A stretch of 64,000 nucleotides of DNA. Source: Spinacia oleracea (Eukaryota > Streptophyta > Magnoliopsida > Caryophyllales > Amaranthaceae). The stretch spans positions 45,064,027-45,128,026 of the forward strand of contig NC_079491.1 in assembly GCF_020520425.1 (NCBI RefSeq), given 5' to 3'. Positions 1 through 13,033 of this stretch are shown here, in pieces; position 1 is the first letter of the stretch, and each line of letters opens with the position of its first letter. Both the position numbers and the translations under genes were made by a program. The notes beneath the pieces were generated by a model. The model did no database searches, was not told the DNA's origin, and was given only the letters and a program-made list of their open reading frames with translations.

Positions 1-25
1 TTTAATTTGCCAAGAAATTCCGTAC

Positions 26-3000
26 CTTCTTCCAGTGCTGGCTGGTCAAATGGTGAACACAGAGTCTTAGCAGCCCCTATCTCTCCTTTTGTTCGAGCTT
101 TGACATCTTTCTCAACTTCCTGAAGAGATTAAAAACGATGCATCAATTGTCTACAAAGGAAATTATCACATACAATTCAAGATTTTGCAGGCCTTCCAAA
201 ATACACATCTGGTGGATCTTGTGCTTCTCTTCTTGAGGGGGGGAGGGGATTTGTATATTCTTCACGTTTTATCCACCCCAATACAATGGCTATGTTTTCC
301 TTCTTTTTTTTTGTGAACTTTTTTGAAGGACTAAAGTTTTGTAACACATTGTTTGGTTAAACTCGGGTTTAGTTGCCGAGAAATTAACTTGAGGTCCCAA
401 ACGGTGAAACAGAAACTAAGGGGTCCTTTTTGGTGAAAGGTTGGAAAACCTGGTTTCTAATTTACTGTTTAAGTCACAGTTATTAGGAACACAATGTTTG
501 GTTAAACTCGGGTTTAGTTGCCGAGAAATTAACTTGAGGTCCCAAACGGTGAAACAGAAACTAAGGGGTCCTTTTTGGTGAAAGGTTGGAAAACCTGGTT
601 TCTAATTTACTGTTTAAGTCACAGTTATTAGGAGAGAACAGGATTTTACAAATAACCATTTTACAACTGTGTAGGCATTGAAATTTCAGTTCCTCTACTA
701 GTATTCATCCAAATACCTCTACAGGTCGCACATTAGTACATCACTATGGAAAACTGCACAGTACTCACAAAGTATACCCATACTAACACAAGAATTAAAT
801 ACTTGAGCAAGTCAATATCTAAAGCTTAACATCACGTGATTGCAGTGAGTAAAGTCACAACTTTCTTGTAAGAAAACAGCATATATTAGATTGTACCCTT
901 CTTTTTAGTGTGGTGGAAAGAAATATTAGATTTTACTTAAGTTGGATTTACTTAGATAACATCAAATTATCATCGAGTCCATGTAAAGAAAACGATCAAG
1001 ATGAATGTCCCTATCATGAGAAAGTAACATCTACATTAAGAAAAAAAGATCAGAAACGAGAATCAAGACACAGTGGAGAACTTTTCAATGCTAAATTTAA
1101 ACTCAAAAGTAAGTTTTAAAGTAAAACCATGATACCTCTTCATCACACCAAGGAGCTAAAATCAGTTTCTTCTGTGCCAACGCTTCCACAAACTCATCCC
1201 ATGTCCTAACTTCTTTAACACACGCATCTCTCTTCTCCTTCGCAAGATCAAACATGTTCTGTTGAATTGTATCCAACAATTCTTTCACCTGATCGACCAA
1301 ATTTGCCATGGGTAGATCCTTCTTGGCCGAATTGTCACGTCGAACAGCACGAGCCTAAAATTGATAAATTTGTTAATCTCAACCTAAGTTGTCTTCTACA
1401 AATTATGAAACTAACAATGAAACTGATGTGGCCAATGGCTACATATGAAGCACAAGCGATGCATCACTGTTTAAGTTCTCCTGGAGAAACATGTTGTCAA
1501 CATAAAAATAAAAGCATGAATGAGCACATTTTGGTGAGGCAGTCCTCCACCAAAATATGAGTTAAAATGCCAAAGGAACAGTGTCTGAACTCCTCCCTCC
1601 ACCCCTTATTGTTTCCCTCGTAGCAAACAATTTCACTTTTTTAAGAGGTGGGCAAAATTGTGCATTTATGTATTCTGTTTGTCTTTTTCCTGCATTAATT
1701 AGCAGAGTGGAGACATCCGGAGACAAGTGGGGACAAAAAAGGCCACAAATGGTATGGGGCAAACTCAAAGGGACAAACAGAAAGAGAAACTAGGGTAAAC
1801 ATTAAGGAATGGAGGCTTAGTTTTAAAAAGCGCGCCTAGGCTCAAGGCGCAGGCGCGCGCCTAGGCTCAAGGCACAGGCGCGCGCCTTTTCCCAGGCTAA
1901 GGCGGAGCGCTTTATGTGCCTCCAGGCTCAAGGCGGAGCGCTTTATGAGCCTTATAGTATAAGGCTCCAATTGTTGACAGATATTTTTTTTTTAAAGGCC
2001 AAAACCACGTGACTTTAATGGCTCCCTAACGGTTAGAATTACTATATTGAAAGCAGAAGAGAGAAAATCCTAACTTTTTTCATTTTCCCTTGTCTCTTTT
2101 AGTGATAAGTCATGTAAACTCCTCCTTTTTCTATTTTAATGTAACTTTTTATGTTTTTGAGAATTTAAATGAATAGCCAATGACTAAAAAACCTTCCTTC
2201 GTCCCCTTTTTGTTTGTTTTTTCCCCTCAAAAGGCTTTTATTTTAGTGTAATTACTATTCTAACCCTTTGTCACAAAAAGTAATATTACTCGAATTTTTT
2301 TCAGTAAATAAATACCACAAAAATTAAAAAAATTGTGCGCCTTTGCCTTGCACCTAGGGTCCAGGGACTTTCGAGTTTCGGTGAGCTTCGCGCCTTTTAA
2401 AACTAAGGGTGGAGGGAGTATTAGATTTCAGTGATTATTTAGAAAGGGGAAGTAAGGGGTCTGTGCAGGTAAACAGTTTGCCACAAAGATCCTGTACAAC
2501 CATGCTGAAGTTAGTCCAATGGGACCATGTACGAAACCTATTCAGTGGATCACTAAGAAACATATCAGAACAATAATCACTAAATCAAATCTCTTTCAGG
2601 CAATAGACCAGTGTGCATAGGAATGCGCTTTCTATAACAACACAATGTCTACTGTAGGCCATTACATTACTACATCAGCCATCACAATCACCAAGGAAAA
2701 TTGTAAGATTCTTGTTCAGTTATGATGCTATTTCGGTCAACTCAGTGACCGCATATCTGTATTCGCTTCGGGTATTTTTGAATGTATTGCAAACTATTCC
2801 AGTATCAAAGCCTCAAAGGGACAGAGGAACTCAGCAGATATAGCAATGATGAAAAACATAAGATAAGAAAAATATTACACAGATAAGCAACACCATCACA
2901 TTTGAACTATTAAACAGATAAGCCAAACATAGAAATATTAAGATAAGAAAAAACTAAATCATAAAATTGACCAACTTGAGACTTTCACAGACTGAAAATG

Positions 3001-6000
3001 ATAGCTCAGGGTTTACAAGAGACATGCATTAGATTTACGGCATCTACCTGATTATTGGCCAAATCTTTTGGTCCAATCTCAAGCCTCAAAGGAACACCTT
3101 TCATCTCCCAGTGTGAGTACTTCCAGCCTGGAGAATAGTTATCCCTAAGATCTCCCTCAGCCCGAATGCCTGCTTCAGTTAAAGTTTTGACAGTAGCAGC
3201 ACAAGCATCAATGATTCCTTGTGTATCAGCATCTTTGAAAGGAACAGGTACCACAATGACTTGGACAGCTGCTACTTTAGGTGGCAAAACTAAGCCTTTG
3301 TCATCACCATGTGTCATCACCATGACCCCTATCTGCAAATTGACAGGAAAAAAGAAAATCAAATCTAAAAGAAGCCGTGAGGAACCCTTCATATTCAACA
3401 AACAAGTGACACTCAATTCCTCTTATATTAGAACAATATTACCGCCTCTTGCTCCCTAAAAATCTCATTGGAGGGTGACCAAAAACGTAATGATATATTC
3501 CTCATTGCGAATGTACAATAACAAGATCCACAGTGAATCAAATGAGTATACGTACAAAAAAAGAGCAACTTAAGAACCAAATAATGGCAAGAATTCACCA
3601 AACAAACAATAAATATTGCCATACAAATAAATCGTAATTTCCACCATATCCAAAAAGGCCCAAGATGCACCTAGACGATTTGGGGTTCCCTGCGCCTTAG
3701 GCTCGCCTTGGTGCACCTCACTGAAGTGAGGCGCACCTAATATTAATTTTCACCCACTTACATTGTTTGGCAATTTACGGCCACTCATTTTCCCATTTGT
3801 TATCCCCACCATCACATGTTCATCAAAGTTCCTAATTAACGTGCAAATAGTAAGTGGAAAGATCATTTGGGAACGGAGGTAGTATTTATTAATATTTGCA
3901 ATCAACTGTTATGAAAATTCCAATGGCTAAATATTCATAAATAATCTAATAAACTTTAAATAAGGTCCAACAAGGTTTGATAAGGTCTTATAAAGTCTTA
4001 TTAGGTCCAATAAGTTAAATAAGGTCTTATAAACTCCTATAAGTTAAATAAGGTCTTATAAGTTAAGATGATTTCAAGTCCTATAAGATGAAGAGAACAC
4101 ACTCTTAAGCTTCACATTTCATCTCTTCATTTATCCCAACTTTGTCGATTCGTAGCATATGTTTAAACTTAGGAACAGAGAAATGCATTAGCTGATCAGC
4201 TCTTTTATCTAGTTGGCAACAGTCTACTGTGTTCCAACAAGGTCCATAAACGAATTAAACTACGGTGCTGCAAGAAGAAAAGTCGCACAAAAGCAAGTTC
4301 CACTAAAACAAAAATAACAGTAATAGCAAGAAAATGAAGGGTGGAAAGCAAACCGTTCTGGTACTGTACGCCCATGAGTTCTGCCAGACCATTGCCTTCT
4401 CTCCTTTCTCGTTTTCATAAGTGATTTCAAACATCTTTGCAAAATTTTGACCCAAACAATGTGAGGTTGCACCTTGAACACCACGTCCAGTGTTTGGAAT
4501 AAATGCCTGGAATAGAAGAGAATATATAATTTCGGAATCTTTTTTTAGAGTGCAACAAGACAAAACTACATCTCAAAAACATATTACAACTCTCTTCGAG
4601 ATCCTTATAATCAACATAGAAGAAGTTATATGAAAAGAAGTTTCAGCTCACTGAAAAACAGTGACTACCTCAACACTTGTTGTGTAGTATCCACCTGCAA
4701 ACTTCTCCAATTCACTTTTCTTTCCCTTGACAACCGGAACAGCCAAAAACTCTTCATATATTCGCCGGTAGAGTTCCAATATATCGAGAACCTAATGCAG
4801 CAAATCAAAAAATAAGATAACATTAAGTTACTCATTTAACCACTAGTGGATCAATACCACTTCACAACTATACGATTATAAAAAAATACAAAAGGATTCA
4901 TTTCACTTTTGTTCTTCAGAAAGGCAAAAATTAATTCTATTGGTTACCCATCAACATCCAACAGAATTAGAGTACAAAGAGCAAACACCAGACCTTAGTT
5001 TTAGAAAGCGTGCCTAGGCTCCAGGCCCCCTCCAAAGGGAGCGCGCCTTTGCGCCTTTTGCCCAGGGTTCTACGAGCCTTATGGTATAAGGCTCCAAGGG
5101 AAATATTTTTTAGAAAAAAAAGACCAAAACCACATGACTTTAATGACACCCTAACCGTTAGAATTTACTATATAGAAAAGAGAGAGAAAACACTAAACTT
5201 TTTCCATTTTTTCGATGTCTCTTTAAGAGACAGGTCATGCAAACTCCTCCTTTTTCTATTTTAAAGTAATTGATTTATGTAAGATGTGCGGCACTTCTTT
5301 TGATAATCTAAATGAAAAGCCAATGATTAAAAAGTTAATTGAACTTTCCTTAGTCCCTTTTTTGTTTGGTTTTTCCTCAAAAAGGCTTTTGATTTTACTA
5401 TAATTGCTATTTTAACCCTTTGTGACAAAATGTAATACTCCCTCCGTCCCAGAATCTCGTTACACTTTTTTTTCCAATCCATTTTAAGAAAGTTTTTATT
5501 ATATTTTAATAGATGTCCCTTTCTCACTTTGGCCCACCACACAAATATTTTAATTTCAACTCTCCTATCCTTCAATATAAAAATATCATACATTCTCTTT
5601 CCATCACATCTGCTTTTTAATAAAATAATAATTGATAAGCACACTACTACTTATCGCATTAAATTGTGTGCCTAGGAGAGTGTAATGACTATTCTAGGAC
5701 GGAGGGAGTACTAATTTGAAATTCTTTCAGAAAATAAGTATCACAAAAAATTCAAAATTTGCGCGCCTTGCATGCGAAAGGCACATGCCTTCGCCTTGCC
5801 GCTAGGCTCCAGAGACTTTTGCGCGTTGGTGCGCCTCACGCCTTTTAAAATTAAGCACTAGAGTACTAGACTATGTAATTTTTGACAGTATGCTACAAAC
5901 ACTTGAAAACATGGTTCAATGAGCAGCAAACACAATTTCAGTTGGGAGAAGTCATCCATTGATGTGAGGTACGATTAAATCCCAACATCAAATCATGGTT

Positions 6001-9000
6001 CTCTCTCCCTAAAACATACCTTCTCTTTTTTAAGTATTTATTTATTCCATTAGAGCATTGGTAACTAATTCCCCATACCAATATAAAGTGTGAATGACGC
6101 CTTTGATCAGAACTTTGGAGAAGAAAAACCTAGAATGTCTTCAAATGCTTCAGATACGATAAAAATTTCGAGATAATCTTGGTGAACATTAGGAGAAGGA
6201 TCTGCAAGTCCCTTTTATTTTTCATCATCAGCTGCATACTAGGGGTGTTTTGACTCAAGGAGACTCTATCAGCCATGATGCTCATTAAAGCCATTAAAAG
6301 CGGTCAACAAGAAAAAGATCATCTGCTTAAGAAGTTAAAAGAGGGCTAGTAATTCAATAGGATTGTGAATAGTTTTATCCCTTGCTTTTAGAAGGGGGAG
6401 GAATGACAAGAAAGTGTTGGAATATCTTTTGTTCTATCCTGAGATAGAATCAGCAAGAAATATCTATTGAACATACATTGATGATTAAAGACCGGACAAT
6501 TTTACATACGGAAAATAAATTAATAGAGGAAAAGATGCATAGAAACGTAGCCGAGACAAACTAAAAAGGAGACTAAGAAAAGGACCAAACGAAAGATGAA
6601 AAGGATAAACTCCGTCATAAGAACACACTCCTAAACAACTCCAGAACTATAAATGAACAAGTAAAAGCTTCTTTAAATTTCTGACTTAATGCGGAAAAAA
6701 GTGAGAAATCCAAATCAGTAAAATTCAAGAGGGGAATCGAACAAAGAGTCAACAGGCATATGCAACTTCAGAAAAGGCAAGGAAAATCTTTAACTGTATC
6801 AGATAAATCTCCAACAGAGATTATAGTCCAATTCATGGGAAAGAAACCACTGAATTTATCAAAGCCAGTTGGTAAAGTCAACCATCAAGGAATTCCTTTC
6901 TTGAACTTTCAGACTAAACTCACAATCCATAAAATAGACAGAGAGGATAACTGATAGATCATCAAAGCCAGGTAACCAAACCTTGGATCTGATTCCGCAG
7001 GCGGTGAGAACGGAAAAGGGCGACATTGTTTAAGGAAAGAAGAAAAACCATTTAATTTAGTTCTGAAATGAACCTTAGAGCTTAATACGAGCATTGAAGA
7101 ATAAGTGACGATCTAGCAAGAGTTGGCTACGGAAGGACTTTGAATTTGATGGTGAGAGACAGAAAAAGGGGAAGCAGGCTTTAGGGGTTTTTCCTGATTT
7201 GGGGCTACGGATTCTAAAGAGAAGGAAGAGCCCCTCTCTCTGAATCCGATGGAAGCATCCTAGCTTAGCTTAGTGAAGCTAGGAGTGAGGTTCCATATCT
7301 GAAATGTTCTACGGAGAGTACAGACTACTAAGAAATCTAAAATACTAAAATCCTATCATATATGTCCTGGCAGGTTAGGGTGTTTCAGAAATCAGGGTAA
7401 TTTACAGGTGCTCCCATCATGGAATTTGGGACACTACATCACAACTAAGAAAGTCAAGATTTCTTTAATATTATCCACCAATGCCAGTATGGCAGCACTT
7501 GCAGAGTATGAGGGGGTAGTCAAAGATTCTGCAAACAGAGCTTCCAGCTAAAGTTCATGGAGACTAAGAACAAGTAAAACCAGATGGTAACATCAATTCT
7601 TTCTTCTCTTTCTGCACTTCTTCCCTGGAATATCTTCTGACGTCCATCATCGAGTATCAACCACGTCTCCTCCTCACATCATCTTTTGGTGACACTTCAT
7701 CTACCTCGCCCTAGCTGCCTAGCATCCAATTTTCATCTTAGGTCACTGACCCCCCCCCCCCCCCCAAACAAACAAACAAATAATACTTTCAACTTAATGT
7801 AACATGCAAATCTTTTAAGGTTTTGGGCCTTTTTGCTATGGTCTGACATATATACAGCAACTCAAAATGTGAAATAAATCGTCTTTCTAATGAGAGGGAG
7901 ACAAAAGATAACAACGGTATACGACTACGACATAACAAACACCTTAAGTATAATTTTAGAGATGTAGCATAAGGTATTTAGTTAAATTTTCTTATAGTTA
8001 GCAAAGTACAGTGCATACACTCATACCTCAACATCTGCCTCTTCCAGTGTTGCAAAAGCTGTATGGCCTTCTTGCCAGAGAAATTCACGACTCCTACAAA
8101 CACATGAGCAAGCCTTAATTAGCTGCTATATAAAGGATCATCTACAACTAACTACAATAGTTATGAAAAGCATTCTTCTCTCACTAGAATGATTTCTTTG
8201 AAAAGCAGCTTCATTGTACTTCCTCCGTTCCAATATTATTGAACCATGCAAGTTTTGCACAAGAATTTAGGTAGTGGGAAAAAGGAAGAAAGAGAAAGGC
8301 AAAAATACAAACTACCCCATCTGATTGCAAAGCTAAAAATAGCAAGTGCTAACATATAACGGTATATTGGGTACTCGTAGTGTGAAAGCAAATAATTGTA
8401 TTTTCTCAAATGGGTATGGTGCAATATTGTGAAACTACCTTAAAAGGTAAATAGTGCAATAATAATATTGGAACAGAATTTAGGTAGTGGAAAAAAGGAA
8501 GAAAAAGAAAGGCAAAAATACAAACTAGCTCATATGATTGCAAACAATAAATAAAGCAACAAGTGTTAACATGTAACGGTTTATTGCAGTGTGAATATTT
8601 TATTTTCTAAAATGGGTATGGTGCAATATTTGTGAAACTTCCTTAATAGGTAAATACCAAATAGTGCAATAATAATATTGAAAAAGAGGAGTACATTTCT
8701 TCCTTTCCATAGAACTTTTGCCTTTGTTTTAACAGGTGAAACAATACATTGATTAGATACCAAGGGAGTGTGAAGTATAGATCATTTAGAGTAGTATGGC
8801 CAAATCAATAATCATTTTTTCCAACCACCAGGTAGAATTCTATCCAGAAAAATCAAGAATAGGCAAGTGCTCACTCTAAATGCAAAATTTACTCCAACTA
8901 TACAAGTTACAACTGCCTCAAAAAGGAGAACTTAAATTCTTGACTAAGACAAGTATTCACTTCTATACATACAAACACTTCTACATATAGTTGTCTTGAT

Positions 9001-12000
9001 CTTAAATTAACAACTTAGTGGGATGGTATAATTGAACAACCAACCAAAGGTAACTAAAAAACATGAATACAACATACTTCGTAATACTTTCATAGTTACC
9101 AGACCTTCAGTTTAACAACTCTTTATCATTACACGAGTCTTTATATTTAAAATAAAAATGACAAGACAAAATAATTGTACTGTCCCAATAGAGCCATCAA
9201 GCATAACACACTAAGGTAAAAAAAGGAACAGGAAAAATAGAAACCACGTAAAAAGAGCATATGAAAGCATTTTGTAAAAGTACCTGATAAAAGGAGTAGG
9301 ATTGCTGAACTCCCAGCGGACTACATTACACCACTGATTCAGTCTTAGAGGCAAGTCACGGTGTCCCCTGATCCACTTTGAATAGTATGGGTACATAACA
9401 GTCTCACTAGTGGGACGAATAGCAATAGGAACCTCCAAGTCAGATTGTCCAGACTTTGTTACCCATGCAACCTGAAGAAAAAAAATCAATAATCAGAAGC
9501 ATGCAATGATCCAAAAAGTTGAAAGCAATGAGCAGAAAAACCCTAGAAATTCAACTAACAGCTCTCCATTCTGATCAAACTGGAAACAGAGCCAGCTTTG
9601 CTTTATCGTCTGAACTCTCTCAGTCTCCCTCTCCCATAGCTCAATTAGACAAATGTGCGCATATGAATTTACCTCGGGGGCAAAACCCTCAATGTGATCC
9701 TTTTCCTTCTCCAAAACACCAGGTGAGACGAACAGCGGGAAATAGCAATTCTTGATCTTCATCTTCTTGATTTCCGCATCAAAAAATTCCTGAGATTTTG
9801 AAAATAATCAGGGAAGATGAACATAGTAGTCTCTGTAATTAAATGCAATCTTCCTCACTAAAGCTTTGTTCTTTAAACCTGACAACTCATATCCAAATTT
9901 AATTTACTATACAAGTCAGAACTAACTTGAATTGAACTAAACTGAATTCTCTTCAAGGTGCACAATAATCTTATACTTCCTCCGGTTCTTTTTCTATCGT
10001 AACACATGAGTTTTTACACTATTCACGCACTACCTTTTCACCGTCTGTTGATATTTTTACGCACGGAAAAATACAGTCATGTACTCATGTGCCGTCTTGT
10101 TAGATTCGTGTCAATATACACTTCCAAAACATCAACTTTTTATCTCTATTCGATAAGGGAGCTTAAGGATTGGTGTCCACAAAAAAAGACTAAAATACCC
10201 TCACTACATTGATAAATTAAAGTAATTAAAAAAACGGAAAGAATAGATAATAGTTGTACTGTCATCCTATTACTTCGCTTTTACATAAGTAAGACAATTA
10301 ATAACGCAATAATGAAGAGCAATTAAGGCAATTAAAGATATCATGGTTGAATTGTGCATTGGCAATCATAATAACTCATAAGTTGTAATAGAAAAAGAAG
10401 GGAGGAAGTATGAACTTATCTAAAAGAATTGACCCTTTTGTAAACTAATCTAAATATTATAATCCTGAAACCTACATTTTAAGGTGACAGAAAAAGCATA
10501 AAATCAGCTTGTTTTATACTGTCTCTAGTTCTCTACTCTTCTAGATTGACAAAATTTGAAACTTCCCCTAATGGTTTCTGGCAGACACCACTCTTATCAG
10601 TCACCAATTGTCGTTCTAAACGAGATGAGGTTAAGGAGAGAAAAGAGACTAAGATAGGAGTTGCTTTGAGTAAGGTAAAGTTAGCGAAAAGTCATATTGG
10701 ATTTCATCAACAAACACTTTGAATTCTTGTTGCAACAAAAAAAATTCCAAATTGACCCTGGACATTTGTCCAACACGATTGAAAAATCCTAGACTATCAT
10801 TAATAATGTAAGAGAAGAAATGAGGACGAACGAATCATATACTCCACTTATATCACTTGCAATCAAAAATTAAATAGCTGAATCCTTCCTTAAATCACTT
10901 TGGCGAATTCCTGAAGGTTTTTACTTTATGTCCTTCTCAAACATCCTACTCCGGTACTCCCTCCATCCCATAATATAGTGTATGTTTTCCATTTTGTTGT
11001 CCCAAAATATTGTGCCTAGTTTGACAATTTCCTATTTAATTAATTGATTTTTGCTCAATATACCCTTATCAAACAAATTAAACACCCAAATTGTCCCACT
11101 TTTAACTACAAAACATGTGCATAATTAACATTCGTACCATGGAAATTTTTTTCATTTTTCTATTCAACAATTTCCTCTCTTTTTATTTCTTTTTGTTTTT
11201 TGTTTAAAAGATAAAATAAATTATGTACTTTTCTAGTAAAGTACAAGAACATTAGTTGTTAATCATGCAATTTTCTAAATACCTTAATTCCCGTGAAAAA
11301 GGTCAAACGGGCTCTATATTAAGGGCGGAGGGAGTATAATTTATCATGTACACTGTCCTTAAATTAATACATCATGCTAACGTGCATTTAAAAAAGGGCT
11401 CCCTGTGTGATCTCATCAGGACCTCCCATCACTTACGTCCAAACATAGGGGGGAGAAAATAAGAGGAACCTCAAACCCCAAACATAATTTGCCCAAAAGT
11501 ATTAACCAAGGATTGGGTGAGATAGCAAGTGAAATCCCTCCAGCAAAGCCTATGCCGAATAGCATACCATATCTTCCTTCCCAAAAGAAATACTTAAAAA
11601 ATCTTGCAACCTTAGATCAAACCCCACTAGCCTTGTGATATTACATATTGAGAAAGAAAAATAACAAATTTAGGCTATGTTCTCCTAAGTTGAAATACGG
11701 TGATCTATACTAATATTTAATAACATGAAAATTTACAAGAAATATAGAATGTCACGTGTCCCTCCTTGAAAACATCTTCCCATTTTATTTTCTTTAAAAT
11801 CCATGCCCCTTCCTTCTCCAATTTCATGTCTCTTCACCACAAAAAAAAAAACAAATTCATGCCCCTTCCCCTCCCTTAGTTATATGATGAATTTCAAGTA
11901 GTATGCCAACTTGTGCCCTATATTTTAATTTTTTCCAGTAGTATGCCAACTTATGTTACTATTTTCACTGTTTTCTTAGTGAAACACGAAATGAAATGCA

Positions 12001-13033
12001 TTTACTCTTTTAGTTATATGATGAATTGAAAAATTAAACTCACCTTTAAAACATAAAAAACAGCTGTGTCGGGAGCAGTACTAGTTTTTTTGAAGTTTAG
12101 TCCGGTTTGGTCGGTCAGAATGTCAGTCTTTACAGTTTACAGTCAAATAACATTATCATGGACATATTGAATATTGGCCGTATAATAACATCAGTGCATA
12201 AGAAAAAAATATTATAAGTTTATAACAATAAGTACCCCCTTAATCCCATTTTGTTTGGCTCGTTTTGACCCGTCCCCAAAATATTGCCTCCATCCTAAAT
12301 GGTCACCTGGGTACTCTCACATGAAATACATTTAGTCCCACCATTTTCTCAATTCCACTATTAACCAAAAGTTAACAAAGTAAAAAATGGATTGGGGAAA
12401 AACATTCAATAAAGCTTTGACAATATTCCAACTCATTTCACAGACAAGCTCGTGGAACCCCGAGACTTTCTCAGCAACATAAGATCCCCCACCCCTCCTC
12501 AAGTAAGGTCGATTGCTAAAGGTATCCACAGTTTCTTTTTCCAACAAGTTTCTGCATCATATTGAAATAAAAGGTAACAACTACTCACTTGCATAGCCTC
12601 CCAAATCGACATAGTCCACGGCCTCAGAATGTAACATCCAGAAATGTCGTAATACTCGATCATTTCAGCATTCACGACAACCTGCATTATCAATCATACA
12701 TAACATTTCAACCCAAATAATCATTGCCAAATATATCAACCAAAAATAAAACCTTAAATCGAATACCTCAGAATACCACTCCCCAAAATTCTCATCTTTC
12801 TTGTAAGTTAACCCTAATCCAGTCTCTTTCTTCACTTCCTTCTTCTTCTTCTGAGCTACACTTCCAGAAAAATTCCAAGTTATCAACAACTGCATTAATA
12901 ATAATATACTTAGTAATTGACACCGTAAAATCACAAACTCACCATTTTTAGCCTTTGGATCACCAGTTTTAGCCTTAGAATCACCAGTTTTAGCCTTTGG
13001 ATCACCCGTTTTGGCCTTGGAATCACCAGCCAT
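26..13033 (-). CDS. cytosolic prolyl-tRNA synthetase (class II, eukaryotic type), 11 exons, 3' end outside window
   Basis: Charges tRNA-Pro with proline in the cytosol. Exons, 5' to 3' on the minus strand: 13033-12943, 12855-12767, 12681-12589, 9789-9673, 9471-9284, 8093-8027, 4791-4669, 4506-4354, 3332-3048, 1354-1136, 119-26. All junctions are GT-AG on this strand and all phases agree, giving about 506 residues. The plant protein is about 530 long, so one short C-terminal exon lies beyond base 1. The ATG at 13033 opens a low-complexity Lys/Asp tail, then KKETGLGL and NFGEWYSE. Motif-2 residues ([23 protein letters not shown]) are in exon 5, WQEGHTAF in exon 6, and [10 protein letters not shown] plus the anticodon-binding domain start in exon 9. 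No stop or frameshift was seen, so the gene looks functional. Family identity is from recognised motifs; no search was run. Confidence 0.95.
120..1135 (-). other. intron 10 of the prolyl-tRNA synthetase
   Basis: Non-coding, with GT-AG ends on the minus strand. Apart from a recent 145-bp tandem duplication at 350-633 and a purine-rich stretch near 232-250, I see no recognisable element. Confidence 0.85.
350..633. repeat. tandem duplication, two copies of about 145 bp
   Basis: The segment starting tgtttggttaaactcggg at 350 recurs at 495 and runs to cacagttattagga. The period is 145 bp and I found no mismatch across about 139 bp. It lies wholly in intron 10, so it should not affect the protein. 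The identity points to a recent duplication or an assembly duplication. Confidence 0.9.
1593..2418. mobile_element. Stowaway-type MITE carrying an hAT-like MITE insertion
   Basis: The left end ctccctccaccccttattg and the right end (read outward, once the inserted hAT-like element and its duplicated 8 bp are ignored) ctccctccattccttaatg form matching terminal inverted repeats of the Stowaway (Tc1/mariner MITE) type. A TA follows the right end at 2419; the left TA has decayed. Net length is about 230 bp. It lies in intron 9 of the prolyl-tRNA synthetase. Confidence 0.75.
1816..2407. mobile_element. hAT-like MITE, copy A (592 bp)
   Basis: The terminal inverted repeat cttagttttaaaaagcgcg at 1816 pairs with cgcgccttttaaaactaag ending at 2407, with one mismatch over 19 bp. 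Both ends are rich in GCGCC/GGCTCAAGGCGC words. The flanking 8-mers aatggagg and ggtggagg match at 6 of 8, fitting an 8-bp hAT-type TSD. No coding capacity. It sits inside the Stowaway at 1593-2418. Confidence 0.8.
2421..3047 (-). other. rest of intron 9, no feature seen
   Basis: AT-rich intron sequence between the right end of the Stowaway/hAT composite and exon 9. I see no repeat, RNA gene or coding remnant. Confidence 0.7.
3333..4353 (-). other. intron 8 with a degenerate GC-rich MITE-like remnant and AT-rich short repeats
   Basis: At 3662-3740 there is a GCGCC/GGTGCACC-rich palindromic patch resembling one end of the hAT-like MITEs at 1816 and 4994, with no second end found. At 3955-4080, AT-rich words such as ataaggtcttataa and taagttaaataaggtc recur irregularly. 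The rest shows nothing recognisable. Confidence 0.55.
4994..5855. mobile_element. hAT-like MITE, copy B, interrupted by a Stowaway
   Basis: The inverted ends cttagttttagaaagcgtg at 4994 and cacgccttttaaaattaag ending at 5855 are the same family as copy A. Flanking 8-mers caccagac and cactagag match at 6 of 8, again an 8-bp TSD. Net length without the internal Stowaway is about 589 bp, close to the 592 bp of copy A. Lies in intron 6. Confidence 0.8.
5438..5708. mobile_element. Stowaway MITE inside hAT-like copy B (271 bp)
   Basis: Ends ctccctccgtcccag and (read outward) ctccctccgtcctagaat, flanked by TA at 5436-5437 and TA at 5709-5710. Copy A at 1816-2407 gives the empty site: there the same position reads through without the element. 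Confidence 0.9.
5864..8026 (-). other. rest of intron 6, no gene seen
   Basis: Mostly AT-rich intron sequence. There is a run of about 16 C at 7750-7765 followed by (aaac) repeats, where the consensus length is doubtful. On the minus strand, 7000-7290 has the pyrimidine-rich look of a plant leader (taaagcctgcttcccc), but no ORF follows. I cannot name it. Confidence 0.55.
8219..8691. mobile_element. Stowaway-like MITE with an internal duplication
   Basis: Starts cttcctccgttccaatatta after TA (8217-8218) and ends with attgaaaaagaggag before TA (8692-8693). The imperfect inverted ends share the ccaatattatt core. Inside, about 230 bp is duplicated: gaatttaggtagtgg occurs near 8263 and again near 8476, each followed by the same purine-rich and gtgcaataataatattg text. 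Lies in intron 5. Confidence 0.65.
9976..10408. mobile_element. Stowaway-type MITE (433 bp)
   Basis: The left end cttcctccggttctttttc pairs with the right end gaaaaagaagggaggaag; TA precedes at 9974-9975 and follows at 10409-10410. No coding capacity. Lies in intron 3 of the prolyl-tRNA synthetase. Confidence 0.8.
10957..11334. mobile_element. Stowaway-type MITE (378 bp)
   Basis: The left end ctccctccatcccataata pairs with the right end tattaagggcggagggag, with TA at 10955-10956 and at 11335-11336. Lies in intron 3. Confidence 0.9.
11337..12588 (-). other. rest of intron 3, no feature seen
   Basis: AT-rich intron sequence with short direct repeats (agttatatgatgaat near 11878 and 12012; agtatgccaactt near 11899 and 11940). 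I see no complete element. Confidence 0.6.
12943..13033 (-). repeat. 18-bp coding repeats in exon 1 of the prolyl-tRNA synthetase
   Basis: Exon 1 is almost wholly a tandem repeat of a six-residue unit, (D)(S/P)KAKTG, present about four times after MAG. On the plus strand it shows as alternating blocks reading as tagcctttggatcacc and close variants at 12947-13030. It encodes a charged N-terminal tail ahead of the conserved synthetase core. Such tails vary freely in this family, so the copy number is probably not critical. Confidence 0.85.
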
